From Flavobacterium filum DSM 17961 (lineage in GTDB: Bacteria; Bacteroidota; Bacteroidia; Flavobacteriales; Flavobacteriaceae): a DNA stretch of 64,000 nt. Below are positions 9,916 to 18,219 of the stretch, in pieces. The first letter of the stretch is position 1. Every line of letters starts with the position of its first letter. The stretch is taken from contig NZ_AUDM01000005.1 in the NCBI RefSeq assembly GCF_000425465.1, forward strand, positions 62,001 to 126,000, in the 5' to 3' direction. The translations under genes and the position numbers were made by a program. Below the pieces are notes generated by a model that was not told the origin of the DNA, did not search any database, and saw only the letters and a program-made list of their open reading frames with translations.

Positions 9916-12720
9916 ATGAAAAATTTTTATATTGCTTTTGTTGGGTTGTTGTTTTTTTCAAATCTATCAGTAGCTCAGCAATCTTCTACTTCACTTGTTA
10001 AAAATGTAAAAATCGAAAACATTGGTCCAACTATCATGAGTGGAAGAGTGGTTGATGTGGATGTCAATCCAAACAAACCCACTGAATTTTATGTAGCGTA
10101 TGCATCCGGTGGCGTATGGTATTCAAACAATAACGGAATGAGTTTTCAACCTATCATGGATACTGCTCCAACCATCAATGTGGGTGAAATTGCCGTTGAT
10201 TGGAAAAACGGAATCATTTGGGTTGGAACCGGTGAACACAATGCTTCTCGTTCTTCCTATGCCGGAATAGGGGTTTTGAAATCAACTGATAAAGGCAAAA
10301 CGTGGATTAACACCGGATTAAAAGACAGTCATCATATCGGTAAAATCGAAATTAATCCGTCAAATCCCAATGAAGTAATTGTGGGCGTTACCGGACATTT
10401 GTATTCCAAAAATGCTGAAAGAGGCGTTTATAAAACCACCGATGGCGGACAAACGTGGAAGCAAACCTTGTTTATTGATGATGAAACCGGAATTATCGAT
10501 ATTTCAGTTTCGCCAAAAAATTTCAATATTCAATATGCTGCCGCTTGGAAAAAAGATAGAAAAGCATGGAATTTTTTAGGCAATGGAAAAACCTCCGGAA
10601 TTTATAAAAGTGAAGACGGCGGAAATTCTTGGACGTTAATTTCTACACCTGAAAGTGGTTTTCCAACCGGAGAAGGAGTCGGAAGAATAGGTTTAGCGGC
10701 TTTTGACAATCAAATCGTGTATGCCGTTTTGGACAATCAATTTAACCGACCAAAATCAGAGACCAAAAAAAGTACAATGCCGGAAATGTTTAGTGTTCCG
10801 GGAGATGTTTTCATGCAACTTTCAGATGTTGAAATCAATAATGTACTTAAAAAACACGGCTTAACAGAGAAATACAGAGCTCAAAATTTGAAAAACATGG
10901 TGAGTGATGGCGATGTAGTACCGGAAGAAGTCCAAATGATTATTTCTGATGCCAATAAAGCGTTGTTTGAAACAGAAGTAATTGGAGCAGAAGTCTATAA
11001 ATCGATTGACGGAGGAAAAACATGGAAAAAAACCCACGAAGTATTTATTGATGATTTTTATTATACGTATGGTTATTATTTTGGAAGAATTTCGGTTGAT
11101 TTATCCAATTCAGATAAAATTTATGTTTCCGGAGTGCCTTTAATTAAGTCAGATGATGGTGGAAAAACATTTGTTTCCATCAACCGTGAAAATGTGCATT
11201 TAGATCATCATATAGTTTGGGTAAATCCATCACAACCCGGTCATTTAATCAATGGAAATGATGGCGGTTTGAATATTTCCTACGATGATGGTGCTAATTG
11301 GACGAAGTGTAATCCGCATAGTGTGAGCCAGTTTTACTCCGTAAATGTTGATTATCAATCGAATTACAATGTTTATGGTGGTATGCAAGATAATGGAGTT
11401 TGGGTGGGCCCCAACAATTACAAATACGATGTAGAATGGCACCAAGAGGGCAAATATGCGTATGAAAGTTTGATGGGTGGCGATGGTATGCAAACCCAAA
11501 TTGACCGAAGAAATCCGAATATTGTTTTTACCGGATTTCAGTTTGGTAATTATTATCGAATTGACCGTGACAAAAAAGACATGAAATACATTTCGCCAAA
11601 AGCGAAGAAAGATGAAAAACCATTGCGTTTTAATTGGCAAACCCCGATTTTGTTGTCTTCCTACAATCAAGATGTTTTGTACATGGGATCACAATACCTT
11701 CATCGTTCCTTTAACCAAGGGGAAACATGGGAAAAAATTTCCGGTGATTTAACTCAAGGTGGAAAAGAAGGAAATGTAGCGTACGGAACCATTACTACTT
11801 TCAGTGAAAGTCCGTTTCAATTCGGGTTACTTTATGTAGGTAGCGATGATGGATTGGTTCATGTTTCCAAAGATGGAGGTGTTTCATGGCAGAACATTTC
11901 TACTACTTTTCCAAAAGATTTATGGGTGTCAAGAGTGGTAGCGTCTAAACACAAAAAAGAACGAGTGTATGTTACGCTTAACGGTTATCGTTGGGATGAT
12001 TTTAAACCCTACGTTTACCAATCGGATGATTACGGTCAAACATGGAAATCAATTGAACCAATTTTTGAATCTAATGCCGTAAATGTGATTGTGGAGGATA
12101 CTGTAAATCCGGAAATTTTATATTTAGGAACAGATAACGGATTGTATGTTTCCTTTCAGAATGGCAAAGACTGGCAACCTTTTATGAATGGTTTACCGCA
12201 GGTGGCCGTTCATGATTTGGTGATTCAATCAGAAGCAAAAGATTTGATTGTGGGCACGCACGGAAGATCTATCTACAAAGTAAATTTATCAGCGGTACAA
12301 CAGTTGAATAATGAAGTATTATCGGCCGCATTAAAAATATTTCCAATAGCAAATATTACACATTCCGACTATTGGGGTAATACGTGGAGTACTTGGCTTC
12401 CTACGTATGAGCCATCTGTTAAAATTGATTTTTATGCTTCATCAGTTGGTGAGGTAAACATTCAAGTTTTAAACGATAAAGGTCTAGTAATAAGACAAAT
12501 TACACAAAAAGTAGAAGCCGGAATCAATCAATGGGAATACGATTTGGAAATTGCTAAAGCGGTTCAAGACCTAATGACAAAAAAAGACAAGAAAATTGTT
12601 TTCAAACCTACCAGAAAAGGCAAAGTGTACCTTTCACCAGGGAAATATCAAATAAAAATAGCTAAAGAAAAGACAGTAGAAACAAGTTTTTTCGAAGTTA
12701 TTGAAAACAAACGTAATTAA
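9916..12720 (+). CDS. Secreted BNR/sortilin-type beta-propeller protein
   Basis: This 934-residue protein has a signal peptide ending near SVAQQ. It contains many BNR or Vps10-like repeats of the form S.DGG.TW (for example KSTDKGKTW, KTTDGGQTW, KSEDGGNSW, KSIDGGKTW, VSKDGGVSW, QSDDYGQTW), which build one or two beta-propellers over residues 30-780. The C-terminal 150 residues resemble a small beta-sandwich (VNIQVLNDKGLVIRQI), as in large periplasmic 'glycosyl hydrolase, BNR' proteins. No sialidase Asp-box catalytic set or T9SS tail is evident. The substrate or partner is unknown. The ChaN-like gene follows 8 bp downstream, so the two form a likely operon. Confidence 0.85.
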   Translation: MKNFYIAFVGLLFFSNLSVAQQSSTSLVKNVKIENIGPTIMSGRVVDVDVNPNKPTEFYVAYASGGVWYSNNNGMSFQPIMDTAPTINVGEIAVDWKNGIIWVGTGEHNASRSSYAGIGVLKSTDKGKTWINTGLKDSHHIGKIEINPSNPNEVIVGVTGHLYSKNAERGVYKTTDGGQTWKQTLFIDDETGIIDISVSPKNFNIQYAAAWKKDRKAWNFLGNGKTSGIYKSEDGGNSWTLISTPESGFPTGEGVGRIGLAAFDNQIVYAVLDNQFNRPKSETKKSTMPEMFSVPGDVFMQLSDVEINNVLKKHGLTEKYRAQNLKNMVSDGDVVPEEVQMIISDANKALFETEVIGAEVYKSIDGGKTWKKTHEVFIDDFYYTYGYYFGRISVDLSNSDKIYVSGVPLIKSDDGGKTFVSINRENVHLDHHIVWVNPSQPGHLINGNDGGLNISYDDGANWTKCNPHSVSQFYSVNVDYQSNYNVYGGMQDNGVWVGPNNYKYDVEWHQEGKYAYESLMGGDGMQTQIDRRNPNIVFTGFQFGNYYRIDRDKKDMKYISPKAKKDEKPLRFNWQTPILLSSYNQDVLYMGSQYLHRSFNQGETWEKISGDLTQGGKEGNVAYGTITTFSESPFQFGLLYVGSDDGLVHVSKDGGVSWQNISTTFPKDLWVSRVVASKHKKERVYVTLNGYRWDDFKPYVYQSDDYGQTWKSIEPIFESNAVNVIVEDTVNPEILYLGTDNGLYVSFQNGKDWQPFMNGLPQVAVHDLVIQSEAKDLIVGTHGRSIYKVNLSAVQQLNNEVLSAALKIFPIANITHSDYWGNTWSTWLPTYEPSVKIDFYASSVGEVNIQVLNDKGLVIRQITQKVEAGINQWEYDLEIAKAVQDLMTKKDKKIVFKPTRKGKVYLSPGKYQIKIAKEKTVETSFFEVIENKRN

Positions 12721-12728
12721 TATTTAAA

Positions 12729-13586
12729 ATGAAGATATCCTTTAGAATACTATTGTTATTAGGTTTTTATACTTCAATAACTTTTGCTCAAACTAAAATG
12801 CCTTATCAGGTTTTTACCAAAAACGGTAAAAAATCTTCGTATGAAAAAATGCTTAAAGCAGCTGAAAAAGCAGAACTTGTGTTGTTTGGAGAACACCATG
12901 ATAATTCTGTTGTGCATTGGTTGCAGCTTGAGTTGACAAAAGATTTAGCGGAAAAAAGAGCCTTAGTTTTGGGAGCAGAAATGATTGAAGCGGATAATCA
13001 AAAGCAATTGAATCAATATGTAAAAGGAGAAATCAACCAAAAACAATTTGATTCTACCGCACGTTTATGGAACAATTATAAAACAGATTACAAGCCTTTA
13101 GTTGATTTTGCCAAAGAAAAAAACTTCCCTTTTATTGCGACCAATGTGCCAAGGAAATATGCAAATGTGGTTTTCAGAAAAGATTTTGCCGGTTTGGATG
13201 AATTAACATCCGAAGAAAAAAGCTGGATGGCTCCTTTACCGATTCCGTTTGACATTTCTTTACCCGGTTATCAAAAAATGTTAGAAATGATGGGCGGTCA
13301 TGCCGGTGAAAAAATGCCGAAAGCTCAAGCGTTAAAAGATGCGACAATGGCATATTTTATTGTGCAAAATCTAAAGAACAATACTGTTTTTATACATTAC
13401 AACGGAACGTATCACAGTGATTTTTTTGAAGGAATCAATTGGTATGTAAATCAGTACCGAAAAAATACTTCAATTGTAACCATAGCTACCGTTGAACAAA
13501 AAGATATTTCTAAAGTAGAAGCAGAACATCTCAACAAAGCAGATTTTATTTTAGTGATAGATGAAGATGTGACTAAAACATATTGA
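12729..13586 (+). CDS. ChaN/Tiki-superfamily secreted protein
   Basis: This 285-residue protein has a signal peptide (cleavage near TFAQT). It carries the ChaN-family hallmarks LVLFGEHHDNSVVHW near residue 50, GAEMIEADNQ, and a late HYNGTYHSDFFEGI with conserved histidines. Family members bind haem iron or are related to Tiki-type metalloproteases through the GEHH motif. It follows the BNR gene by 8 bp and probably shares its transcript. Periplasmic location is inferred. The mature N-terminus lacks a lipobox Cys. Confidence 0.82.
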   Translation: MKISFRILLLLGFYTSITFAQTKMPYQVFTKNGKKSSYEKMLKAAEKAELVLFGEHHDNSVVHWLQLELTKDLAEKRALVLGAEMIEADNQKQLNQYVKGEINQKQFDSTARLWNNYKTDYKPLVDFAKEKNFPFIATNVPRKYANVVFRKDFAGLDELTSEEKSWMAPLPIPFDISLPGYQKMLEMMGGHAGEKMPKAQALKDATMAYFIVQNLKNNTVFIHYNGTYHSDFFEGINWYVNQYRKNTSIVTIATVEQKDISKVEAEHLNKADFILVIDEDVTKTY

Positions 13587-13698
13587 TTTTGAAAGGTCAA
13601 TTTTGTGTTTTTTAGCATGTTTTTCCAATTTTGATTAAAAAAATAATTCAACACATGTTAATCCTTCTTTAAAATCACTTTAAATTATAACGAAAAGG

Positions 13699-13729
13699 TT
13701 GTAGTTATTCCTAAATAACCATAAATTTG
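13699..13729 (+). promoter_or_regulatory. Promoter of the sdh operon
   Basis: TTG (13699-13701), a 20-bp spacer and TAAATTTG (13722-13729) match the Bacteroidota consensus. The expected start site is near 13736, after the spurious GTG at 13731, which supports translation starting at ATG 13764. Confidence 0.75.
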
Positions 13730-13763
13730 TGTGAAATTTTTAAAAATTTATTTACACAACGTT

Positions 13764-14645
13764 ATGGCAAAATCTGCACTTTTAAAGTCATCTATTGGAA
13801 AAAAATACTGGATGGCTCTTACGGGTTTATTTTTATGCTTGTTTTTAGCGGGTCATTTGGCTGGTAATTTACAATTATTGCTACCGGATAGTCAATTGCA
13901 ATTTAATCAATATGCATTGTTTATGACCACTAATCCAGCCGTAAAAATACTTTCTTATCTCACTTACATTTCTATTTTATTTCATGCCGTTGACGGTATT
14001 TTATTGGCAATTCAAAACAAGAAAGCCAGACCGATAGGATATGCTAAAAACAATCCGTCTGCAAATAGTAGTTTTGCATCCAGAAACATGGCAGTATTAG
14101 GTACATTAGTACTGGTTTTTATTGCTACTCACATGATTAATTTTTGGGCAAAGATGCATTTTGACGAAAAAATGCCGTTACAAACATTAATGATTAAGCA
14201 AGAACGTAAAGACCAATATACCGGAATGACAGTTAAAGATTCGGTTTTGGTTTTTACTTTAACTAGTGGAAACTACATTCCAACCGAGCAAGTAAAAGGT
14301 TATGGAGAAAGTGGAGATAATTCCCCTTATGAAATTGTAAATAGAGTTGAATTTTACAGAACAGGCTCTAATATGAAAGCCGGTGAAGGATATAAAGATT
14401 TGTATACTTTAACCATGGATTTCTTTAGAGATAAAAAATACGGGCTTGCATTTACGCTTTTTTATGTTTTTTCTATGATGGTTTTAGCATTTCACTTATG
14501 GCATGGATTCCAAAGTGCATTCCAATCTTTAGGGTTGAATAATCCAAAATGGACACCAACTATTAAATTTGTCGGAAAAGCATTTGCGGTAATTGTACCG
14601 ATTTTATTTGCCATCATCCCGTTATACATTCATTTTACTAAATAA
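13764..14645 (+). CDS. sdhC: Succinate dehydrogenase cytochrome b558 subunit
   Basis: From ATG 13764 ([21 protein letters not shown]) the protein is 293 residues. A GTG at 13731 would add 11 residues but sits on the predicted transcription start. It has five hydrophobic segments with histidines for haem b ([31 protein letters not shown]), typical of the single-subunit b558 type anchoring SdhAB in Bacteroidota. It passes electrons from succinate to menaquinone in the inner membrane. A 75-residue loop (about residues 130-205) lies between the helices. sdhA follows 17 bp later. Confidence 0.94.
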   Translation: MAKSALLKSSIGKKYWMALTGLFLCLFLAGHLAGNLQLLLPDSQLQFNQYALFMTTNPAVKILSYLTYISILFHAVDGILLAIQNKKARPIGYAKNNPSANSSFASRNMAVLGTLVLVFIATHMINFWAKMHFDEKMPLQTLMIKQERKDQYTGMTVKDSVLVFTLTSGNYIPTEQVKGYGESGDNSPYEIVNRVEFYRTGSNMKAGEGYKDLYTLTMDFFRDKKYGLAFTLFYVFSMMVLAFHLWHGFQSAFQSLGLNNPKWTPTIKFVGKAFAVIVPILFAIIPLYIHFTK

Positions 14646-14662
14646 TCAACATCAGCTATATT

Positions 14663-16672
14663 ATGAAGTTAGATTCTAAAATACCGGAAGGTCCAATTGC
14701 TCACAAATGGACAAACCACAAAAATCATTTAAAATTAGTTGCTCCCAATAACCGTCCCAAAATTGATATAATTGTAGTAGGAACCGGATTAGCCGGAGCT
14801 TCTGCCGCTGCATCTTTTGGCGAAATGGGTTATAATGTGAGTGCTTTTTGTTTTCAAGATTCACCTCGTAGAGCTCACTCTATTGCGGCTCAAGGTGGAA
14901 TTAATGCTGCAAAAAATTATCAAAATGATGGTGATAGTGTTTACCGTCTTTTTTATGATACGATAAAAGGTGGCGACTACCGTGCTCGTGAAGCAAACGT
15001 TCACCGTTTAGCCGAAGTTTCAGGTAGCATCATCGACCAATGTGTAGCTCAAGGTGTTCCTTTTGCTCGTGAATATGGAGGAATGTTAGACAACCGTTCC
15101 TTTGGAGGAACTCAAGTACAACGTACGTTCTACGCAGCAGGTCAAACCGGACAACAATTGTTATTAGGAGCATACTCTGCTTTATCAAGACAAATCGGTT
15201 TAGGTCGTGTAAAAATGTACAACCGTCACGAAATGCTAGAAATAGTGAAAGTTGATGGTAAAGCTCGCGGAATTATTGCCAGAAACTTAATCACTGGAGA
15301 ATTAGAAAGACATTCTGCTCACGCTGTAATTATAGCATCAGGAGGTTACGGAAATGTTTATTTCCTTTCTACCAATGCCATGGGAAGTAACGTAACCGCT
15401 TCATGGAAAATTCACAAACAAGGAGCGTTATTTGCCAATCCTTGTTTTGTGCAAATTCACCCAACGTGTATTCCGGTTCACGGAACCAATCAGTCGAAAT
15501 TAACGTTAATGTCTGAATCATTGCGTAATTCCGGACGTATTTGGGTGCCTAAAAAGAAAGAAGATGCCGAAGCGATTCGTGCCGGAAAATTAAAACCAAC
15601 ACAAATTGCCGAAGAAGATAGAGATTATTTCTTAGAAAGAAGATATCCTGCGTTTGGTAACTTGGTGCCTCGTGACGTAGCTTCCAGAGCTGCCAAAGAG
15701 CGTTGTGATGCCGGTTATGGAATTGAAGCCAATGACACCAATGAAGGCGTTTATCTTGATTTCTCTACCGAAATTAAAAGTAAAGGAAAACAAGCTGCCT
15801 ATGCTCAAGGAAATCACAATCCTTCGGATGAAGAAATCATCAAATTAGGTAAAAAATGGTTGGAAGAAAAGTATGGAAACTTGTTCACCATGTACCAAAA
15901 AATTACCGATGAAAATCCATACGAAACCCCAATGAAAATTTATCCTGCCGTGCATTATACGATGGGTGGTGTTTGGGTAGATTATAATTTACAATCCACA
16001 ATTCCAGGGTGTTTTGTGGCTGGAGAAGCCAATTTCTCGGATCACGGAGCCAACCGATTAGGGGCTTCTGCTTTAATGCAAGGTTTAGCCGATGGGTATT
16101 TCGTATTACCTTACACCGTTTCCAACTATTTAGCCGATGAAATCAGAACCGGAAAAATCTCAACAGATTTGCCTGAATTTGCTGAAGCGGAAAGTAATGT
16201 TAAGAACCAAATTGATAAGTTTTTAAATAATAACGGTACCAAAACGGTTGACCATTTCCACAAACGTTTAGGATTAATCATGTGGAATAAAGTAGGAATG
16301 GCTCGTAACGAACAAGGTTTAAAACAAGCTATTTCCGAAATTGCTCAATTGAAAGAGGAATTCCATAATGAAGTATTTGTTCCGGGAAGTGCAGATGAGT
16401 TAAACCCTGAATTGGAAAAAGCTCTTCGCGTAGCCGATTTTATCGAACTCGGACAATTAATGGCAATGGATGCGTTGCAACGTAACGAATCATGTGGAGG
16501 TCATTTCCGCGAAGAATACCAAGATGCCGAAGGCGAAACACTTCGTGATGACGAAAACTTCAAATTTGTGGGAGCTTGGGAATATAAAGGTTCAGATATT
16601 TCTAAATCAGAGCTACATAAAGAAGAATTAAAATACGAAGAAATCAAAATTGCAGCTAGAAATTATAAATAA
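14663..16672 (+). CDS. sdhA: Succinate dehydrogenase/fumarate reductase flavoprotein subunit
   Basis: This 669-residue protein has the dinucleotide fold [19 protein letters not shown], the FAD-linking region [14 protein letters not shown], active-site HPTCIPVHG, and the C-terminal [21 protein letters not shown]. It oxidises succinate to fumarate and hands electrons to SdhB. Its length and the long insertions relative to E. coli SdhA fit the b558-type complexes of Bacteroidota. sdhB follows only after an inserted four-helix-bundle gene, so the sdhA-sdhB spacing is 446 bp instead of the usual few tens. Confidence 0.96.
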   Translation: MKLDSKIPEGPIAHKWTNHKNHLKLVAPNNRPKIDIIVVGTGLAGASAAASFGEMGYNVSAFCFQDSPRRAHSIAAQGGINAAKNYQNDGDSVYRLFYDTIKGGDYRAREANVHRLAEVSGSIIDQCVAQGVPFAREYGGMLDNRSFGGTQVQRTFYAAGQTGQQLLLGAYSALSRQIGLGRVKMYNRHEMLEIVKVDGKARGIIARNLITGELERHSAHAVIIASGGYGNVYFLSTNAMGSNVTASWKIHKQGALFANPCFVQIHPTCIPVHGTNQSKLTLMSESLRNSGRIWVPKKKEDAEAIRAGKLKPTQIAEEDRDYFLERRYPAFGNLVPRDVASRAAKERCDAGYGIEANDTNEGVYLDFSTEIKSKGKQAAYAQGNHNPSDEEIIKLGKKWLEEKYGNLFTMYQKITDENPYETPMKIYPAVHYTMGGVWVDYNLQSTIPGCFVAGEANFSDHGANRLGASALMQGLADGYFVLPYTVSNYLADEIRTGKISTDLPEFAEAESNVKNQIDKFLNNNGTKTVDHFHKRLGLIMWNKVGMARNEQGLKQAISEIAQLKEEFHNEVFVPGSADELNPELEKALRVADFIELGQLMAMDALQRNESCGGHFREEYQDAEGETLRDDENFKFVGAWEYKGSDISKSELHKEELKYEEIKIAARNYK

Positions 16673-16675
16673 TAA

Positions 16676-16707
16676 AAGTAATTAGTGAATAGTAATTAGT
16701 AATTAGC
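16676..16707 (+). repeat. Left inverted repeat flanking the four-helix-bundle gene
   Basis: A 32-bp arm made of degenerate AATTAGTnA units. It matches the reverse complement of 17076-17107 at 26 of 32 positions. It begins 4 bp after the sdhA stop codon and ends 4 bp before the start codon at 16712. Confidence 0.75.
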
Positions 16708-16711
16708 AAGA

Positions 16712-17080
16712 ATGAGTGCAATCAAATCATATAAAGATTTATTAATTTGGCAAAAAGGATTTGACATCGTTATTTCAACCTATAAACTGTCAAAATCTTT
16801 TCCTCAAGAAGAGCTTTATGCTCTTACGAGTCAAATAAAAAGAGCTGCAATTTCAATACCTTCTAATATTGCAGAAGGTTACGGAAGAAATACGGATAAA
16901 TCATTTAGTCATTTTATCGATATTTCCAGAGGTTCTTTATATGAATTGGAAACTCAATTGCTTATTGCTAAAGAATTAGATTTTGTTCAAGATATAAATT
17001 TGTTTAACCATATAATTAGTTTGATTAATGAAGAAAGTAAAATGATTAATGCATTTTATAATTCGCTCTCTAAAGGCTAA
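16712..17080 (+). CDS. Four-helix-bundle protein (S23/23S-rRNA-IVS family)
   Basis: This 122-residue protein reads YKDLLIWQKGFDIVISTYKLSK...SQIKRAAISIPSNIAEGYGR and ends with amphipathic helices. This is the signature of the four-helix-bundle family first noted as ORFs in 23S rRNA intervening sequences and related to bAvd proteins of diversity-generating retroelements. Its function is unknown, and no reverse transcriptase or rRNA gene is nearby. It sits inside the sdh operon between imperfect 32-bp inverted repeats. Its first nine bases (ATGAGTGCA) are the same as those of sdhB, which may be an insertion footprint or coincidence. The downstream arm overlaps the last 5 bases of the gene. Confidence 0.88.
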   Translation: MSAIKSYKDLLIWQKGFDIVISTYKLSKSFPQEELYALTSQIKRAAISIPSNIAEGYGRNTDKSFSHFIDISRGSLYELETQLLIAKELDFVQDINLFNHIISLINEESKMINAFYNSLSKG

Positions 17081-17107
17081 TCACTAATCACTAATTACCA
17101 ATCACTT
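17076..17107 (-). repeat. Right inverted repeat flanking the four-helix-bundle gene
   Basis: A 32-bp arm, the imperfect reverse complement (26/32) of 16676-16707. It begins within the last codons of the four-helix gene and ends 11 bp before the sdhB start codon. Confidence 0.75.
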
Positions 17108-17118
17108 AAAATACAACT

Positions 17119-17877
17119 ATGAGTGCAGCTAAAAATATAAATATAACCTTGAAGATTTGGCGTCAAAAGAATGCCAAAACCAAAGGTGGAATCGAAACGT
17201 ACAAACTAGATAATGTTTCAACAGCGAGTTCGTTCTTGGAAATGCTAGACCAATTAAACGAACAATTAGTAAACGAAAGAAAAGAACCGGTTGCGTTCGA
17301 TCACGACTGTCGTGAGGGAATCTGCGGAAGCTGTTCGTTATACATCAACGGACGTGCTCACGGACCGGATACCGGAATCACCACTTGTCAATTGCATATG
17401 CGTATGTTCAACGACGGCGATACCATTTATGTTGAACCATGGAGAAGTAAAGCGTTCCCGGTAATCAAAGATTTGGTGGTAGACAGAAGTGCCTTTGACC
17501 GTATCCAACAAGCCGGTGGTTTCGTATCGGTAAACACTTCTGGAAGAACGATCGATGCCAACTCACTTCCTGTTCCAAAAGACGACGCAGACAAAGCCTT
17601 CATGGCGGCCGCTTGTATCGGTTGTGGAGCTTGTGTGGCCACTTGTAAAAACGGTTCTGCGATGTTATTCGTTGGAGCTAAAGTGTCGCAATATGCTCTT
17701 TTACCACAAGGAAAAGTTGAAGCTACCGAGCGTGTTTTAAACATGGTGCGTCAAATGGACGAAGAAGGTTTCGGAAACTGTACCAACACTGGTGCTTGTG
17801 AAATCGAATGTCCAAAAGGCATTTCGTTAGAAAATATCGCCCGCATGAACCGCGAATATTTAAAAGCGAGTTTATAA
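17119..17877 (+). CDS. sdhB: Succinate dehydrogenase iron-sulfur subunit
   Basis: This 252-residue protein carries the [2Fe-2S] ligands in [16 protein letters not shown] and a following TTC. It also has a [17 protein letters not shown] cluster motif and [16 protein letters not shown], which together bind the [4Fe-4S] and [3Fe-4S] clusters. It links the flavoprotein to the cytochrome subunit. It must be expressed either by read-through across the inserted four-helix gene or from a new promoter in the insert. A terminator follows at 17936. Confidence 0.96.
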   Translation: MSAAKNINITLKIWRQKNAKTKGGIETYKLDNVSTASSFLEMLDQLNEQLVNERKEPVAFDHDCREGICGSCSLYINGRAHGPDTGITTCQLHMRMFNDGDTIYVEPWRSKAFPVIKDLVVDRSAFDRIQQAGGFVSVNTSGRTIDANSLPVPKDDADKAFMAAACIGCGACVATCKNGSAMLFVGAKVSQYALLPQGKVEATERVLNMVRQMDEEGFGNCTNTGACEIECPKGISLENIARMNREYLKASL

Positions 17878-17935
17878 AACACACATAACCCACGAATGAA
17901 TTTGTGAAAATTCGTGTAATTCGTGGCAAAAACAT

Positions 17936-17968
17936 AAAGCATTCAGCAATAGTTGAATGCTTTTTTTT
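17936..17968 (+). terminator. Terminator of the sdh operon
   Basis: A 10-bp perfect stem (AAAGCATTCA with its complement) and an 8-nt loop, followed by a run of T. Just upstream (17889-17927) are inverted AATTCGTG-type repeats that also occur at 36435-36462. Confidence 0.88.
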
Positions 17969-17970
17969 GT

Positions 17971-18124
17971 GGGCGTTTACGGGCTTTCCGTTACAAGTCC
18001 TCACCCAAAAACGCAATTTTCTAAAGGCACAAAAGAGCTTCCGTTGGTCGCTTTTTGTGCCCAAGAAAATTTGCATTTTTGAGCTCCGGGCTTTTCACTA
18101 CAATCCCTAACGCAAATCCTGCTC
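17971..18124 (+). repeat. Dispersed repeat element, copy 1
   Basis: This element begins GGGCGTT, contains a CGGGCTTTCCG block and an internal imperfect stem-loop (GCACAAAA...TTTTTGTGC), and ends with ATCCCTAACGCAAATCCTGC. Copy 2 at 41348-41452 has the same beginning, a CGGGCTGTCCG block, a different internal stem-loop and the same 22-bp end with one mismatch. In both places a perfect palindrome follows about 45-50 bp downstream. I see no coding potential. It fills most of the 342-bp sdhB-GH92 gap. Confidence 0.65.
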
Positions 18125-18167
18125 AACAAGAAATTTTAGTATATTTGAAGAACAAATATTTCAAATT

Positions 18168-18200
18168 ACACCTGACAGGTTTTTAAAACCTGTCAGGTGT
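18168..18200. repeat. Perfect 33-bp palindrome (CCTGACAGG family), copy 1
   Basis: Two 16-bp arms (ACACCTGACAGGTTTT and complement) surround a single T. The core recurs at 41504-41538. It lies 19 bp before the GH92 start codon, so in RNA it would form a strong hairpin in the 5' leader. A TATATTTG -7-like element lies just upstream at 18140-18147. Confidence 0.8.
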
Positions 18201-18219
18201 AACGTTAAATCAACAAATA

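Noticed and set aside
9916-12720. Sialidase
   Set aside because: The BNR repeats are there, but the Arg triad and Tyr/Glu pair of sialidases are not recognisable. A structural propeller is the safer call.
16712-17080. Accessory (bAvd) gene of a diversity-generating retroelement
   Set aside because: There is no reverse transcriptase, template repeat or variable repeat in the window. Only the fold family is shared.
18168-18200. Phage attachment site or intrinsic terminator
   Set aside because: It has no integrase nearby and no T run after the stem beyond the palindrome itself. The same palindrome at 41504 argues for a dispersed repeat.
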